Assembly: GCA_903862415.1 (NCBI GenBank)
Contig: CAIOYD010000037.1
Location: 1-64,000 of the forward strand
Length of the DNA: 64,000 nt
Reading direction: 5' to 3'
From: an uncultured Oxalobacteraceae bacterium
GTDB lineage: Bacteria > Pseudomonadota > Gammaproteobacteria > Burkholderiales > Burkholderiaceae_D
Shown here one piece after another: positions 1-10,292 of the stretch. The notes beneath the pieces were generated by a model. The model had not been told where the DNA came from and did not search any database. It worked only from the letters and a program-made list of their open reading frames with translations. The translations under genes were made by a program, and so were the position numbers. Each line of letters begins with the position of its first letter. The first letter of the stretch is position 1.

Positions 1-1314
1 CACCTCGACAAATTCACCCACCACCAGTTTCTTGTGCGGTTCATACGGCAGGTTGACATACACCACACCATCGATCTCGGGAGCATCAGCGGCAGAACGA
101 CCGACGGCACCCTGACGATTCACCGAATCAAGCAACACCCGCATGGTTTTACCAACCTTGTTTTGCAAACGCTGTTTGGAGATTTGCTCCTGCAATTCCA
201 TCACCCGGCCGCGACGTTCTTCGCGCACTTCTTCTGGCACCGGATTGTCGAGCAAGTTGGCCGTAGCACCATCTACCGGAGAATAAGCGAAACATCCCAG
301 ACGGTCAATTTGTGCTTCTTTGAGGAAATCGAGCAAATACGAGAATTCGGCTTCGGTTTCACCAGGAAAACCGGCGATCAGAGTGGAACGTATCGTCAGA
401 TCTGGACACATTGCCCGCCATGCCTGAATCCGGTCAAGATTTTTTTCGCCGCTGGCCGGTCGCTTCATGCGCTTCAACACATCCGGATGGGCATGCTGCA
501 AAGGCACATCCAGATATGGCAAGATCAGGCCGGATTCCATATGCGGAATAATCTGATCGACATGAGGATAAGGATAGACGTAATGCAGCCGCACCCAGGC
601 ACCGTATTGTTTGGCCAGTTCACCCAAAGCCTCAACCAGTTGGGTCATATGGGTTTTTACTGGCTTGCCATTCCAGAAACCCATGCGGAATTTAACATCC
701 ACGCCATAGGCACTGGTATCCTGGGAAATCACCAGCAATTCGCGCACCCCGGATTTGAACAGATTCTCTGCTTCGAGCATCAAGTCGGCAATCGGCCGCG
801 AGACCAGGTCACCACGCATGGATGGAATAATGCAAAAGCTGCAGCGATGATTACAACCTTCAGAAATCTTCAGGTAAGCGTAATGCTTGGGCGTGAGCTT
901 GACACCCTGAGCCGGCACCAGATCAAGAAACGGATCATGCGGTTTGGGCAGATACTTGTGTACCGCCGTCATCACTTCAGCGAGCGCATGCGGGCCGGTG
1001 ACTTCCAACACTTTGGGATGAATCGCCTTGATCATATCCTGACCCTGGGCATCTTTTTTGGCACCCAGACAACCAGTGACGATAACTTTGCCATTAGCAT
1101 GCAGTGCTTCACCGATCGCATCTAGCGACTCCTGCACCGCTGCATCGATAAAGCCACAGGTGTTGACGATCACCAGATCGGCGCCGTCATAGGTTTTGGC
1201 GGTTTCATAGCCTTCGGCACGCAGCTGAGTCAGAATCTGCTCAGAATCGACCAGCGCTTTTGGGCAGCCCAGGGAAACAAAGCCAACTTTGGGAATGGGG
1301 TTATTTTCTTGCAT
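1..1314 (-). CDS. rimO: Ribosomal protein S12 methylthiotransferase RimO (C-terminus cut by window edge)
   Basis: Radical-SAM enzyme that methylthiolates the conserved aspartate of ribosomal protein S12. Reading the minus strand from the ATG at 1314 gives [16 protein letters not shown] at the N-terminus, which is typical of RimO rather than MiaB, then VNTCG and VTGCLG (the three cysteines of the auxiliary cluster) and CNHRCSFC, the CxxxCxxC radical-SAM motif. The frame stays open to base 1, giving 438 codons against about 440 in E. coli RimO, so only the last few residues of the TRAM domain are missing. An AGGAAG ribosome site sits about 7 bases before the ATG. The acetyltransferase gene at 1389-1967 lies just upstream on the same strand. 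The identity is secure; the truncation is only the window boundary. Confidence 0.95.
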   Translation of the reverse strand, partial: MQENNPIPKVGFVSLGCPKALVDSEQILTQLRAEGYETAKTYDGADLVIVNTCGFIDAAVQESLDAIGEALHANGKVIVTGCLGAKKDAQGQDMIKAIHPKVLEVTGPHALAEVMTAVHKYLPKPHDPFLDLVPAQGVKLTPKHYAYLKISEGCNHRCSFCIIPSMRGDLVSRPIADLMLEAENLFKSGVRELLVISQDTSAYGVDVKFRMGFWNGKPVKTHMTQLVEALGELAKQYGAWVRLHYVYPYPHVDQIIPHMESGLILPYLDVPLQHAHPDVLKRMKRPASGEKNLDRIQAWRAMCPDLTIRSTLIAGFPGETEAEFSYLLDFLKEAQIDRLGCFAYSPVDGATANLLDNPVPEEVREERRGRVMELQEQISKQRLQNKVGKTMRVLLDSVNRQGAVGRSAADAPEIDGVVYVNLPYEPHKKLVVGEFVEV

Positions 1315-1388
1315 GACGATCTTCCTGAAAACGAAGCCGCCATTGTACCCTAAGCAAGCGCAGATTAAATCGCTGAACGTGTTGAACT

Positions 1389-1967
1389 TTAGATACTGAT
1401 TTTGGCATACACGCGCAGATTTGCCAGTTTTTCAGTCACACTGTTGCGATAGTTGTTACGCAAAATGCCTTCGAGGACAAAACTATTCTTTTCTGCCACC
1501 CTCCAACTGGCGATATTGTCATCGTCCGCGCGAATTTCTACCCGTTTTGCCGCCAGTTGATCAAAGGCCAGCGCTGTTATCGCCGTCACAGCTTCAGAAA
1601 CATAACCGTTTCCCTGCGAACTGACCCGGCACCAGTAACCGATTTCAAACTTGGGCACGCTCCAGTCGATGCGATGCAAGCCAATTCCGCCAATCAAGTG
1701 CTGTGTGTTTTTATCAAACATAAAATAGACCAGATCTGTGCGCTGTAAAAAACGGCCGTGATTTTGGCGGCAATAAATTTCTGAATTCGATGGCGATGGT
1801 TCTTCCTTCACCCAACTCAAATCACCCAGATACTGACGCAAATCGTGTAACGATTCCTGCAGAGCCGGCAAATGCAGCACACCATCTCCTGGACTGACAG
1901 CGCGCACCAACAGACGCCGGGTGGAAAACTGTTCCGGGATGTCGAGCAACAGAGGATTAAAATTCAT
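1389..1967 (-). CDS. GNAT-family N-acetyltransferase (RimJ/RimL-like)
   Basis: A 192-residue protein with the layout of the RimJ/RimL branch of GNAT acetyltransferases: an N-terminal [14 protein letters not shown] strand-turn, a central [10 protein letters not shown] strand and [19 protein letters not shown], where the Q/G-rich turn matches the acetyl-CoA pyrophosphate loop. A late R-x-E-x-R and a truncated-loop segment ([13 protein letters not shown]) are also typical. Members acetylate ribosomal proteins, other N-termini or small amines; the substrate cannot be told here. The frame is open back to 2075, but I start at the internal ATG (1967), where family similarity begins and where it no longer overlaps the divergent K+ channel gene. 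No strong ribosome site is visible, so the start is tentative. Confidence 0.82.
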   Translation of the reverse strand: MNFNPLLLDIPEQFSTRRLLVRAVSPGDGVLHLPALQESLHDLRQYLGDLSWVKEEPSPSNSEIYCRQNHGRFLQRTDLVYFMFDKNTQHLIGGIGLHRIDWSVPKFEIGYWCRVSSQGNGYVSEAVTAITALAFDQLAAKRVEIRADDDNIASWRVAEKNSFVLEGILRNNYRNSVTEKLANLRVYAKISI

Positions 1968-2058
1968 GACTGAGTTGGAATAATCAAGATAGCCACATTC
2001 TAACGACAGTCGTGGCGTTTGTGCAGTAAAATCGTTGCTGTCAACTACAGGAACAACC

Positions 2059-2943
2059 ATGGCCAGACAGCGCAAGCATACCCAGAAAATCCAGTTCGAC
2101 GACCGCGAGGTGATTACCCACGGCGTTCATTCCCACTTCTGGCACGACCTGTATCATTACGCCATGACGTCCAGCTGGCCGGTATTTTTTGCTGCCTTTG
2201 CCAGCCTGTTTATCGCGCTTAATTTATGCTTTGCCCTGCTATATCAACTCGGTGACCAGTCCATTGCCAACTTGTATCCACAGAGCTTTTTGGGTGCTTT
2301 TTTCTTCAGCGTGGAAACCTTAGCCACTGTCGGTTATGGCGACATGCACCCGCAAACTATGTATGCACACATCATTTCCACGGTTGAGATTTTTATTGGC
2401 ATGACTGGCATCGCCATGATGACCGGCGTAATGTTTGCCCGTTTTTCCCGGCCACAGGCCAAAATCATGTTTACCAAACATCCGGTCACTTATCGCCATG
2501 AAGGTGAACTCGTGCTGTCGATACGCATCGCCAACAGCCGCATGAACATTATTTCCGAAGCCTCGGCCAGGTTGCGCCTGCTTAAAGTCGAAACCACCAA
2601 AGAAAACACTCGGTTTGCGCGCATCATCGATCTGCCCTTAAAACGCGATCAGCATCCGATGTTTTCTCTGGGATGGAATCTGTTTCACGTCATCGATCAG
2701 CACAGTCCGCTGTACCAGCTAAACCTGCAACAACTCGAACAACAACAGGCGCGGCTGATTTTAAGCGTCGATGGCATCGATGAAACCACCAGCCAGCATC
2801 TGCGTGCCCGACATATTTATTCCTGGGATACCCTGCGTCTGAATCACCGCTACAAAGACATCAGCAGCTTTGACAGCGCCATGACCAGCCACATGGATTA
2901 CACCTTGTTCGATGAAACTGAAGCTGAACTGGCTAACGACTGA
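2059..2943 (+). CDS. Inward-rectifier potassium channel (KirBac type)
   Basis: Two-transmembrane K+ channel with the canonical selectivity filter TVGYGD at residues 90-95, a slide helix before TM1 (about 20-35), TM1 about 40-62, pore helix, TM2 about 103-126 and a C-terminal immunoglobulin-like Kir cytoplasmic domain (about 130-290; KIMFTKHPVTYRHEGE begins it). Length (294 residues) fits KirBac channels, which assemble as inner-membrane tetramers and pass K+ passively. The ATG at 2059 has AGGAA six bases upstream and is preferred to an in-frame TTG at 2035. The next gene, ycaQ, starts six bases after the stop, so the two are probably co-transcribed, although no functional link is known. Confidence 0.92.
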   Translation: MARQRKHTQKIQFDDREVITHGVHSHFWHDLYHYAMTSSWPVFFAAFASLFIALNLCFALLYQLGDQSIANLYPQSFLGAFFFSVETLATVGYGDMHPQTMYAHIISTVEIFIGMTGIAMMTGVMFARFSRPQAKIMFTKHPVTYRHEGELVLSIRIANSRMNIISEASARLRLLKVETTKENTRFARIIDLPLKRDQHPMFSLGWNLFHVIDQHSPLYQLNLQQLEQQQARLILSVDGIDETTSQHLRARHIYSWDTLRLNHRYKDISSFDSAMTSHMDYTLFDETEAELAND

Positions 2944-2949
2944 ATTTTC

Positions 2950-4155
2950 ATGGAAACAACAACCCTAAGCCTCAGTTCCGCACGGCTGCTGCATCTGGCC
3001 GCGCAGGGGCTGCTCAGCGCACCCAAAGGCAAAGCCAGCAAAGCCCGGGTACTGGCCAGCATACGCCAGATGGCGGTGTTGCAGATAGACACCATCAATG
3101 TAGTGGCACGCAGCCCTTATCTGGTGCTGTGGAGCCGGCTGGGAGCTTTTCAGATGCAGTGGCTGGAAGAATTGCTGGCCGAAGGAAAACTGTTTGAATA
3201 CTGGTCACACGAAGCCTGTTTTGTCCCGATCGAAGACTATGGTTTATACCGCCATCAAATGATTTCACCACAGGGCCTGGGATGGAAGTTCAATCAGCGC
3301 TGGCTGGCTGAACATCCGCAGGAAATTCAACTCGTCAAAGAACATATTCATCAGCATGGTCCCAGCCGTTCGATCGACTTTAATCAGCGCAGCAAAAAAA
3401 CCACCGGCTGGTGGGAATGGAAACCAGAAAAGCGTTCACTCGAAGTGTTATTTACCACTGGCGAATTAATGATCGCCCGACGGCAAAGTTTTCAGCGCGT
3501 TTATGATTTGCGTGAGCGCGTGCATCCTGCATGGAATGATGCGCGCGATTTAACCGACGCCTTAAGCTGCCAGCGGCAACAGGTACTCATGGCCGTCAAA
3601 GCCCTGGGCTGCGCCAAAGCCAGCTGGATTGCCGATTACTTCCGCATGACCAGACTCGATACGGCCAACCAGCCGCAAACTCTGGCAGCAGCAGGATTTT
3701 TACTCACTGCCACCGGTTGGGATGGCACCATTTTATACATTCATCCCGACCATAAAAATCTGCTGAAAAAAGCTCAACAAGGGAAGCTCAAAGCCAGCAT
3801 CACAAGGCTGCTATCCCCCTTTGATCCCGTCGTCTGGGACAGAAAGCGTGCACTCGACTTATTTGCTTTCGATTACCGGCTCGAATGCTACACCCCGGCA
3901 GAAAAACGTCGCTACGGTTATTTCACGCTACCGATTTTGCGTCGCGGCGCCCTCATCGGCCGTCTCGATGCCAAGGCCCACCGTGCACAGGGCAGGTTCG
4001 AAATCAAGAGCTTGCATCTGGAAGCATCCACCAGACTAAGTCAGGCCATGGTCAGGGATGTGATGAAGTGTATCCAGGAGTTTGCCAACTGGCATGAAAC
4101 ACCTGATGTGGATATCAGTGAGTTGCATGGGTCGGTGTTTGGTGGGTATTTGTAA
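2950..4155 (+). CDS. ycaQ: Interstrand-crosslink DNA glycosylase YcaQ (AlkX type)
   Basis: Winged-helix (HTH_42) DNA glycosylase of about 400 residues. It matches E. coli YcaQ along its length: ARLLHLAAQGLL near the start, LQIDTINVVARSPYLVLWSR around residues 44-63, GWWEWKP near 155, LSPFDPVVWDRKRA and YRLECYTPAEKRRYGYF in the C-terminal half. The QID at residues 45-47 is the Q-hydrophobic-D catalytic signature of YcaQ/AlkX, as opposed to Q-hydrophobic-Q in AlkZ. The family unhooks nitrogen-mustard crosslinks and alkylated bases. It follows the KirBac gene by six bases and converges on the epimerase gene with nine bases between stops. Confidence 0.93.
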   Translation: METTTLSLSSARLLHLAAQGLLSAPKGKASKARVLASIRQMAVLQIDTINVVARSPYLVLWSRLGAFQMQWLEELLAEGKLFEYWSHEACFVPIEDYGLYRHQMISPQGLGWKFNQRWLAEHPQEIQLVKEHIHQHGPSRSIDFNQRSKKTTGWWEWKPEKRSLEVLFTTGELMIARRQSFQRVYDLRERVHPAWNDARDLTDALSCQRQQVLMAVKALGCAKASWIADYFRMTRLDTANQPQTLAAAGFLLTATGWDGTILYIHPDHKNLLKKAQQGKLKASITRLLSPFDPVVWDRKRALDLFAFDYRLECYTPAEKRRYGYFTLPILRRGALIGRLDAKAHRAQGRFEIKSLHLEASTRLSQAMVRDVMKCIQEFANWHETPDVDISELHGSVFGGYL

Positions 4156-4164
4156 ACAAATGGC

Positions 4165-5121
4165 TTATTTTTGTTCCTGCAGCAGCGCCTGAACAGTCAA
4201 CTTCAAGCCTTCATCCACAGAATACGGCGGCGCCCAGTCGAGCAGAGTTTTAGCCTTGTTAATATCCACCTGCAGCGAACCCAGCAAGCGCTGAGAAACT
4301 GCGCGTTTACCCATTAAGGCCGCACCCAGCCGCAATCCCCTGACCGGCACAGAAAACAATCGGCTTTTCTTGCCGAAGGCACGAGCGCAATGACGCAATA
4401 ATTCAGAGGTCGATAAGTCAGCATCATCGGAAACAAAAAATACTTGATTCGCCGCGTTGGGATGATCTATGCAGCGCACGATCAAACTGATCAAATTACC
4501 CAGATAGACAAAACTACGTTTATTGCGGACTGCTGCCAAAGGCAAGGGCAAACCACGTTGCACCTTAGTCAGCATAGAAAGAAAATTGGCTTTTACACCC
4601 GCACCGTAAACCAACGGAAGCCGAATGATAACAATCTCTAAGGATGAAGTGGCAGCCAGTTCCTGCAACCCCTGCTCCGCTTCCCATTTGGAAATGCCAT
4701 AGGCATCATGCGGATGGGGGATATTTTCTTCAGACCAGGGTTTTCCGGGTAAGGTCGCTTCCCCGTTGACTTTAACTGAACTCAAAAAAATAAACCGTTT
4801 CACCCCGGCATCTGCTGCAGCTCTGGCCAGCTGCATGGTAGCGTCAACATTGACACGGCGATACTCTGCCAGTGGATCAGGCGACAATTCTTTCATGACA
4901 TGAGCGCGGGCAGCACAATGAATGACTGTATCAATACCCTGCAATAAGGTCGCACAGATAACAGAGCTATTGATATCTTCAATCGCAACAAAATTAACTC
5001 CGTCCATCTTCAAAGGCACCCTGGTCAGGCAGGTAAGCTGCACATTTTCCTCAATAAGGGTTTGAGCTAAAGCAGCACCGACAAATCCGCTCACGCCAGT
5101 TATTAAAATATGCTTGATCAT
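4165..5121 (-). CDS. NAD-dependent sugar-nucleotide epimerase/dehydratase (WbpV/GalE-like)
   Basis: Extended short-chain dehydrogenase of 318 residues. The Rossmann nucleotide motif GVSGFVGAALAQ (GxxGxxG) is at residues 9-20, IHCAARAHV follows at about 67, the catalytic serine is in FLSSVKVNG and the YxxxK pair is in YGISKWEAE. The C-terminal substrate domain has RLPLVYGAGVKANF. Closest in style are the WbpV/RmlD-like reductases and 4-epimerases that make 6-deoxy-HexNAc sugars for O-antigen or capsule. No glycosyltransferase or other polysaccharide gene is next to it, so the exact sugar and pathway are unassigned. It is read alone on the minus strand. Confidence 0.85.
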   Translation of the reverse strand: MIKHILITGVSGFVGAALAQTLIEENVQLTCLTRVPLKMDGVNFVAIEDINSSVICATLLQGIDTVIHCAARAHVMKELSPDPLAEYRRVNVDATMQLARAAADAGVKRFIFLSSVKVNGEATLPGKPWSEENIPHPHDAYGISKWEAEQGLQELAATSSLEIVIIRLPLVYGAGVKANFLSMLTKVQRGLPLPLAAVRNKRSFVYLGNLISLIVRCIDHPNAANQVFFVSDDADLSTSELLRHCARAFGKKSRLFSVPVRGLRLGAALMGKRAVSQRLLGSLQVDINKAKTLLDWAPPYSVDEGLKLTVQALLQEQK

Positions 5122-5180
5122 CCAGATTAACGGTTAAGGTTTTCAGAAAAAATCTTCCCAGCCTTGGCCGCGAAAACAAG

Positions 5181-5211
5181 AAAAAAGGCACCTCTGAAAT
5201 TAAGAGGCGCC
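5181..5211 (-). terminator. Intrinsic terminator after qmcA
   Basis: Read on the minus strand this is a 9-bp stem (GGCGCCTCT / AGAGGTGCC with one G-U pair), a 7-base loop and a run of six T residues. It lies 16 bases beyond the qmcA stop and separates nfeD-qmcA from the downstream epimerase gene. Confidence 0.9.
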
Positions 5212-5227
5212 TTCACTTTCAACTACA

Positions 5228-6151
5228 CTATTTTTGTGTTTTAACCACTTGCATGGCCGTGGCAATCAAACCGCTGATATCCCCCATATTGGCTGGAATA
5301 ATGATGGAATTATTGGTTTTGGCCAGGTGCGCAAAGGCGCTGACGTATTGCTCGGCGACTTTCAGATTGACGGCATCCGAACCACCGGGCGACTGTATCG
5401 CCGCCGCGGTTTTACGGATTGCTTCTGCACTGGCTTCAGCTATCGACAGAATTGCCGAAGCCTGACCCTGAGCACGATTGATTGAGGCCTGTTTTTCACC
5501 TTCGGATTTGGCAATCGAGGCTTCGCGCTCACCGGTGGCGATATTAATTTGTTCCTGCTTGCGCCCTTCTGAAGCCGCAATCAGAGCGCGTTTTTCACGT
5601 TCGGCAGTGATTTGTGCCTGCATGGCGTGCAGAATTTCTTTCGGCGGGGTCAAATCTTTGATTTCATAACGCAATACCTTAACACCCCAGTTGGCGGCCG
5701 ATTCATCAATCGCATTGACGATGCTGGTGTTGATATGGTCGCGTTCTTCAAAGGTTTTATCCAGTTCCATCTTGCCGATGACGGAGCGCAGTGTAGTTTG
5801 TGCCAGTTGTGTAATGGCTGCGACATAGTTGGAAGAACCGTAAGAAGCACGCATGGCATCGGTGACCTGAAAGTACAAAATACCATCCACGGTTAATTGT
5901 GTATTGTCACGGGTAATGCAGACTTGCGGCGGCACATCCAACGGAATTTCTTTGAGAATGTGTTTGTAAGCGATACGATCAATAAAAGGCAGCACAATAT
6001 TTAAACCAGGTCCCAGCGTCGCATGATATTTACCCAGGCGCTCCACCACCCAGGCATGCTGTTGCGGGACCACATTGATCGTCTTGGCGATAAAGACAAT
6101 GGCAATAATAAACAGGATCAGCGCAAGACTGCCAAAATTATATTCAACCAT
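5228..6151 (-). CDS. qmcA: SPFH/band-7 membrane scaffold protein QmcA (paraslipin)
   Basis: A 307-residue stomatin-like protein, the same size as E. coli QmcA. One N-terminal membrane segment (about residues 7-27) is followed by the SPFH domain (VVPQQHAWVVERLGKYHATL onward to about 190) and a coiled coil rich in Ala/Glu/Lys/Gln (about 190-255, with repeated EGRKQEQ, GEREASIAKSEGEKQAS). Such proteins form large oligomeric cages in the inner membrane that organise microdomains and adjust proteases such as FtsH. AAAGGATGG precedes the ATG. nfeD lies 119 bases upstream on the same strand, the standard partner pairing; a terminator follows. Confidence 0.93.
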   Translation of the reverse strand: MVEYNFGSLALILFIIAIVFIAKTINVVPQQHAWVVERLGKYHATLGPGLNIVLPFIDRIAYKHILKEIPLDVPPQVCITRDNTQLTVDGILYFQVTDAMRASYGSSNYVAAITQLAQTTLRSVIGKMELDKTFEERDHINTSIVNAIDESAANWGVKVLRYEIKDLTPPKEILHAMQAQITAEREKRALIAASEGRKQEQINIATGEREASIAKSEGEKQASINRAQGQASAILSIAEASAEAIRKTAAAIQSPGGSDAVNLKVAEQYVSAFAHLAKTNNSIIIPANMGDISGLIATAMQVVKTQK

Positions 6152-6270
6152 GATTCCATCCTTTAATCAGTTTCGCCTGCAGCAATTGCCACCGGCGCTT
6201 GTGTAGTACAAATGATATGGCAAATAGCAAAAGAATACTTGTTAATGATGAAAATTCTCTTTAAATGACA

Positions 6271-6720
6271 TCACACCTCAGCGGCCACGGCTTCCACCAC
6301 CAGCAAACTGCCACGAATTTCCACAATCCGATAGCGCCCCGGATGAACTGCTGCGTGGCTGTGAATTTCCACATCCCACTGTGCGCCCCGATACATGCTG
6401 CGGGCATGGTACAAACCTTCGGACTGTGCTTTCCAACTGTTGATCTGAATGATCTGGCCGATATCGAGATTTACATTCGGATCACGGCTGGCACTGACTT
6501 TATTACGTGCACCAAAGCGGCTGCGATGCAGCGCCAGCGTGGCACTGGCACCAATCACACCAGCGACCATCATTTGCATATCCAGGCTCAACCCCAACCA
6601 GGCCGCCAGTGCTCCAGAGGCCAATCCAAGTGCGAACATCAACAAATAAAACGTCCCGGTAAATAACTCCAGCACTACGACCACCCCGGCCACGGCCAGC
6701 CAACTGTAGATTGCATTCAT
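6271..6720 (-). CDS. NfeD-family membrane protein (short form)
   Basis: A 149-residue protein with three hydrophobic segments in the first 65 residues (two close together, then LDMQMMVAGVIGASATLAL) and a C-terminal OB-fold-like domain (about 85-149; GQIIQINSW, WDVEIHS, VEIRGSLLVVEAV). This is the short NfeD form lacking the ClpP-like protease domain. NfeD proteins bind the neighbouring SPFH protein through the OB domain and are thought to steer stomatin assemblies. The ATG is 20 bases downstream of where the ppsA terminator ends, and qmcA follows, so nfeD-qmcA is very likely a two-gene unit with its own promoter in the short gap. Confidence 0.88.
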   Translation of the reverse strand: MNAIYSWLAVAGVVVVLELFTGTFYLLMFALGLASGALAAWLGLSLDMQMMVAGVIGASATLALHRSRFGARNKVSASRDPNVNLDIGQIIQINSWKAQSEGLYHARSMYRGAQWDVEIHSHAAVHPGRYRIVEIRGSLLVVEAVAAEV

Positions 6721-6744
6721 GGATTACTTTCAATAAAGACGCTT

Positions 6745-6774
6745 AAAAAAAACCCCGGTAACACGGCCGGGGTT
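6745..6774 (-). terminator. Intrinsic terminator after ppsA
   Basis: On the minus strand the sequence is an 8-bp perfect stem AACCCCGG / CCGGGGTT with an 8-base loop, running into eight T residues. It lies 8 bases past the ppsA stop and ends before the nfeD start. Confidence 0.93.
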
Positions 6775-6782
6775 GATCTGGA

Positions 6783-9209
6783 TTACTTAGCCAGCAATTG
6801 CCAGGTATCGATCACACTGTCCGGATTTAAGGAAATCGAGGCAATGCCTTCTTTCATTAGCCACTGAGCAAAATCTGGATGATCCGACGGGCCCTGACCA
6901 CAGATACCGACATACTTACCCTGCTTACGGCAGGCAGCAATTGCCATCGACAGCAGTGCCAGTACGGCGGGATCACGTTCATCAAAATCAGCTGCCAGCA
7001 AAGGCATGCCGGAATCACGGTCCAGACCCAGAGTGAGTTGGGTCAGATCGTTGGAGCCGATAGAAAAGCCGTCAAAATGTTCCAGGAACTGCTCAGCCAG
7101 GATGGCATTCGAAGGAACTTCACACATCATGATCAGACGCAAACCGTTTTCGCCACGGCGCAAACCGTTTTTGGCCAGCAGGTCGACCACTTTTTTGGCC
7201 TGACCGAGGGTTCGGACAAACGGCACCATGATTTCGACGTTGGTCAACCCCATGTCATTGCGCACCCGTTTCATGGCAGTACATTCCATTTCAAACGATT
7301 CGGCAAAGTCTGGTGCCAGATAGCGCGCAGCACCACGGAAACCCAGCATCGGATTTTCTTCATCCGGTTCATAACGCGAGCCGCCGATGAGTTTTTTGTA
7401 TTCATTGGATTTAAAATCTGACAAGCGCACAATCACGGTTTTAGGCCAGAAGGCGGCCGCAATCGTGGCTATGCCTTCAGCCAGTTTGTCGATATAAAAC
7501 GCCTTGGGTGAAGCATGGCCGCGGGCCACCGATTCAACCGCTTTTTTCAGGGCTGGATCGATGTTCGGATATTCCAGTATGGCTTTGGGATGCACACCGA
7601 TATTGTTATTGATGATGAATTCCAACCGTGCCAGACCTACGCCAGCGTTGGGAATACTCTGAAATTCAAACGCCATTTGTGGATTGCCCACGTTCATCAT
7701 GATTTTGAGCGGGATTTCCGGCAACGCCTGATTGACGACTTCGGTAATTTGCGTCTCCAGCAAACCGTCATAGATTTTGCCTTCATCACCTTCGGCACAG
7801 GAAACGGTGACTAAGGTATCGTTTTTGAGCGTATCGGTAGCATCGCCACAGCCAACGACTGCAGGCACACCTAATTCACGCGCGATAATGGCAGCATGGC
7901 AGGTACGGCCACCACGGTTGGTGACGATCGCGGAAGCGCGTTTCATGACCGGCTCCCAGTTTGGATCAGTCATGTCGGCGACTAAAATATCACCCGGCTG
8001 CACCAGTTCCATTTCAGACGGATCATGAATCACGCGCACACGGCCGGCACCGATTTTTTGTCCGATGGCACGACCCGAAGCCAGCACATTGCCGCTACCC
8101 ATGAGCTTGTAACGCTGTTGAGTATCGGTGGCTTTTTGTTGCGATTTGACGGTTTCAGGACGCGCCTGCAAGATATACAAACGACCGTCACGACCATCTT
8201 TGCCCCATTCGATATCCATAGGACGACCGTAATGGTTTTCAATGATCACGGCGTATTTGGCCAGTTCAACCACTTCAGCATCGTTTAAGGAATAACGGTT
8301 GCGCTGCTCGATCGAAACATCGACCGTGCGCACTGAACGACCCGCTTTGGCTTCGTCAGTGAATTCCATTTTGATTAGTTTGGAGCCGATATTACGGCGT
8401 ATGACGGGTGATTTACCCGAAGCCAGCATCGGCTTATGCACATAAAATTCATCCGGATTAACCGCACCCTGGACCACCGTCTCACCCAGACCATAGCTGG
8501 AGGTAATGAACACCACATCTTTAAAGCCGGATTCGGTATCGATGGTAAACATCACACCGGCAGCCCCCAGATCGGAGCGCACCATGCGCTGCACCCCGGC
8601 CGAAAGTGCCACTTCAGCGTGAGTCAAGCCTTTGTGCACACGGTAGGAAATCGCCCGGTCGTTATATAACGAAGCAAACACGTGCTTCATGGCTTCGAGG
8701 ATGTTGTCGATGCCGACCACGTTGAGGAAAGTTTCTTGCTGACCGGCGAAGGAAGCGTCCGGCAAATCTTCGGCCGTGGCCGATGAGCGCACCGCAAACG
8801 ACATTTCACCGACCGATTCGGCCACCAGCTTTTGATAGAATTGATTGATTTCTTCCAGCAAACGCGGCTGGAACGGGGTATCGATAATCCACTGACGAAT
8901 TTCTGCACCGGCTTTGACCAGCGAACGGACATCATTAATATCCAAATCCACCAGTCGGTTGGCAATCCGGTCAGCCAGCGAACTACCGTCGGCCTGGGGA
9001 AACGCCAGAAAATCGCGGAACGCCTGCGCGGTGGTAGCAAATCCGCCCGGCACACGCACACCGGCTGTGGCCAGCTGGCTGATCATTTCACCCAGTGAGG
9101 CATTTTTACCGCCGACAATTTCCACGTCATGCATGCGTAAATGTTCAAACGAAGCGACATAGGTCGATCCGGTCAAACTACGCATGTTTCCATTAGTACT
9201 GTTAGTCAT
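6783..9209 (-). CDS. ppsA: Phosphoenolpyruvate synthase
   Basis: Converts pyruvate, ATP and water to PEP, AMP and phosphate for gluconeogenesis. The 808-residue product has the N-terminal ATP-binding domain ([19 protein letters not shown], then [20 protein letters not shown]), the central swivelling phosphohistidine domain with [19 protein letters not shown] (catalytic His near residue 437) and the C-terminal PEP/pyruvate TIM barrel ([33 protein letters not shown] with the catalytic Cys). E. coli PpsA is 792 residues. The frame extends to 9278, but I start at the ATG at 9209, which has GGAG about eight bases upstream and gives a normal N-terminus. It is transcribed divergently from its regulator gene at 9402. 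Confidence 0.96.
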   Translation of the reverse strand: MTNSTNGNMRSLTGSTYVASFEHLRMHDVEIVGGKNASLGEMISQLATAGVRVPGGFATTAQAFRDFLAFPQADGSSLADRIANRLVDLDINDVRSLVKAGAEIRQWIIDTPFQPRLLEEINQFYQKLVAESVGEMSFAVRSSATAEDLPDASFAGQQETFLNVVGIDNILEAMKHVFASLYNDRAISYRVHKGLTHAEVALSAGVQRMVRSDLGAAGVMFTIDTESGFKDVVFITSSYGLGETVVQGAVNPDEFYVHKPMLASGKSPVIRRNIGSKLIKMEFTDEAKAGRSVRTVDVSIEQRNRYSLNDAEVVELAKYAVIIENHYGRPMDIEWGKDGRDGRLYILQARPETVKSQQKATDTQQRYKLMGSGNVLASGRAIGQKIGAGRVRVIHDPSEMELVQPGDILVADMTDPNWEPVMKRASAIVTNRGGRTCHAAIIARELGVPAVVGCGDATDTLKNDTLVTVSCAEGDEGKIYDGLLETQITEVVNQALPEIPLKIMMNVGNPQMAFEFQSIPNAGVGLARLEFIINNNIGVHPKAILEYPNIDPALKKAVESVARGHASPKAFYIDKLAEGIATIAAAFWPKTVIVRLSDFKSNEYKKLIGGSRYEPDEENPMLGFRGAARYLAPDFAESFEMECTAMKRVRNDMGLTNVEIMVPFVRTLGQAKKVVDLLAKNGLRRGENGLRLIMMCEVPSNAILAEQFLEHFDGFSIGSNDLTQLTLGLDRDSGMPLLAADFDERDPAVLALLSMAIAACRKQGKYVGICGQGPSDHPDFAQWLMKEGIASISLNPDSVIDTWQLLAK

Positions 9210-9401
9210 AACTACTCCGTTGATGATAAGAAACTGCTTAAATCGCACGCGGATTATTATTATTTTTACAGCGCACAATTACTAATTCTGTGTATTTATG
9301 CCAATTTTAACTGAAAGCTCAGGGCAAACGTCATTTTACCTGTTGCACTGCACTTAAAGTGATATATTCCACCCTCTTACTCCTTTTTTAACTCCTGCAC
9401 T
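9210..9401. promoter_or_regulatory. Divergent ppsA / ppsR control region
   Basis: This 192-base AT-rich gap separates two genes of one regulatory circuit and must carry both promoters. I see no confident -35/-10 pair or operator. On the plus side TTGCAC and TATATT occur upstream of ppsR but only 14 bases apart, too close for a standard sigma-70 promoter. Confidence 0.4.
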
Positions 9402-10253
9402 ATGACAGAATTACCTCTTGCCCCCCTGCCTCTGGATGGTCATACCGTTTTCTTTGTCTCTGACGGCACCGGTATTACGGCGGAAACCTTTGGTCACTCG
9501 GTACTGACGCAATTTGATTTGCGCTTTAAACAAATTCGCCTGCCTTTTATCGACACGCTCGACAAGGCTCACGATGCGTGTAAAAAAATCAATGACGCCT
9601 ATGCCGAACGCGGCTTGCGGCCGATCGTGTTTTCGACTCTGGTCAAAGCCGATCTGGCGGGCATCATCCGTCAGGCACATGGTTTGCACATGGATCTGAT
9701 TCAGACATTTGTTGAACCGCTGGAGCAGGAACTGGGGGTTAAATCGACCCATACTGTCGGTCGCAGTCACAATACCGCCGACACCCAGGCTTACCGCAAC
9801 CGCATCGAAGCCATTAATTTCTCGCTGGCACATGATGATGGCCAATCGCATAAAAATCTCTCAACGGCTGATGTCATTCTAGTCGGCGTTTCCCGTTCTG
9901 GCAAAACACCAACCAGTTTATATCTGGCGATGCAGTTTGGCATTAAAGCTGCCAATTACCCGTTGATACCGGAAGATTTCGAACGCGGCAAGTTACCCTC
10001 CGCCCTGTATGCCTTTAAAACCAAGATATTTGGATTAACCATTGCGCCGGAACGTCTGTCAGAAATCCGCAATGAACGTCGCCCCGGCAGCAAATATGCG
10101 GCACTGGAAAATTGTCGCTATGAAGTCAATGAAGCCGAGTTGATGATGAAACGTGAAGGTATACGCTGGTTATCGTCGACCGCGAAATCGATCGAAGAAA
10201 TTTCCACTACCATTTTGCAGGAAATGAAAACCGACGTGGGAATCCACTGGTAG
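9402..10253 (+). CDS. ppsR: PEP synthase regulatory kinase/pyrophosphorylase (PSRP, DUF299)
   Basis: Bifunctional regulator that phosphorylates a threonine of PEP synthase using ADP and reverses this with phosphate, switching the enzyme off and on. The 283-residue protein has the family N-terminus [18 protein letters not shown] (residues 16-33) and a Walker A-like loop [11 protein letters not shown] at 162-172 near the middle, followed by [12 protein letters not shown] and [10 protein letters not shown]-type conserved blocks. E. coli PpsR (YdiA) is 277 residues. The head-to-head arrangement with ppsA supports the target. Thirty-nine bases separate it from the DUF2946 gene, so read-through is possible. 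Confidence 0.95.
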   Translation: MTELPLAPLPLDGHTVFFVSDGTGITAETFGHSVLTQFDLRFKQIRLPFIDTLDKAHDACKKINDAYAERGLRPIVFSTLVKADLAGIIRQAHGLHMDLIQTFVEPLEQELGVKSTHTVGRSHNTADTQAYRNRIEAINFSLAHDDGQSHKNLSTADVILVGVSRSGKTPTSLYLAMQFGIKAANYPLIPEDFERGKLPSALYAFKTKIFGLTIAPERLSEIRNERRPGSKYAALENCRYEVNEAELMMKREGIRWLSSTAKSIEEISTTILQEMKTDVGIHW

Positions 10254-10292
10254 AACTGCCTATTATTGTTTCTTTTTGTTAAAATCCTGACC

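Noticed and set aside
34-1125. Plus-strand open frame of 363 codons
   Set aside because: It is antisense to rimO, whose cysteine motifs are clear on the minus strand; the plus-strand translation has no recognisable domain.
2035-2058. TTG start for the KirBac gene at 2035
   Set aside because: The ATG at 2059 has a well-spaced AGGAA; the TTG has no ribosome site.
9343-9370. TTGCAC ... TATATT as the ppsR promoter
   Set aside because: The spacing of 14 bases is too short for a sigma-70 promoter.
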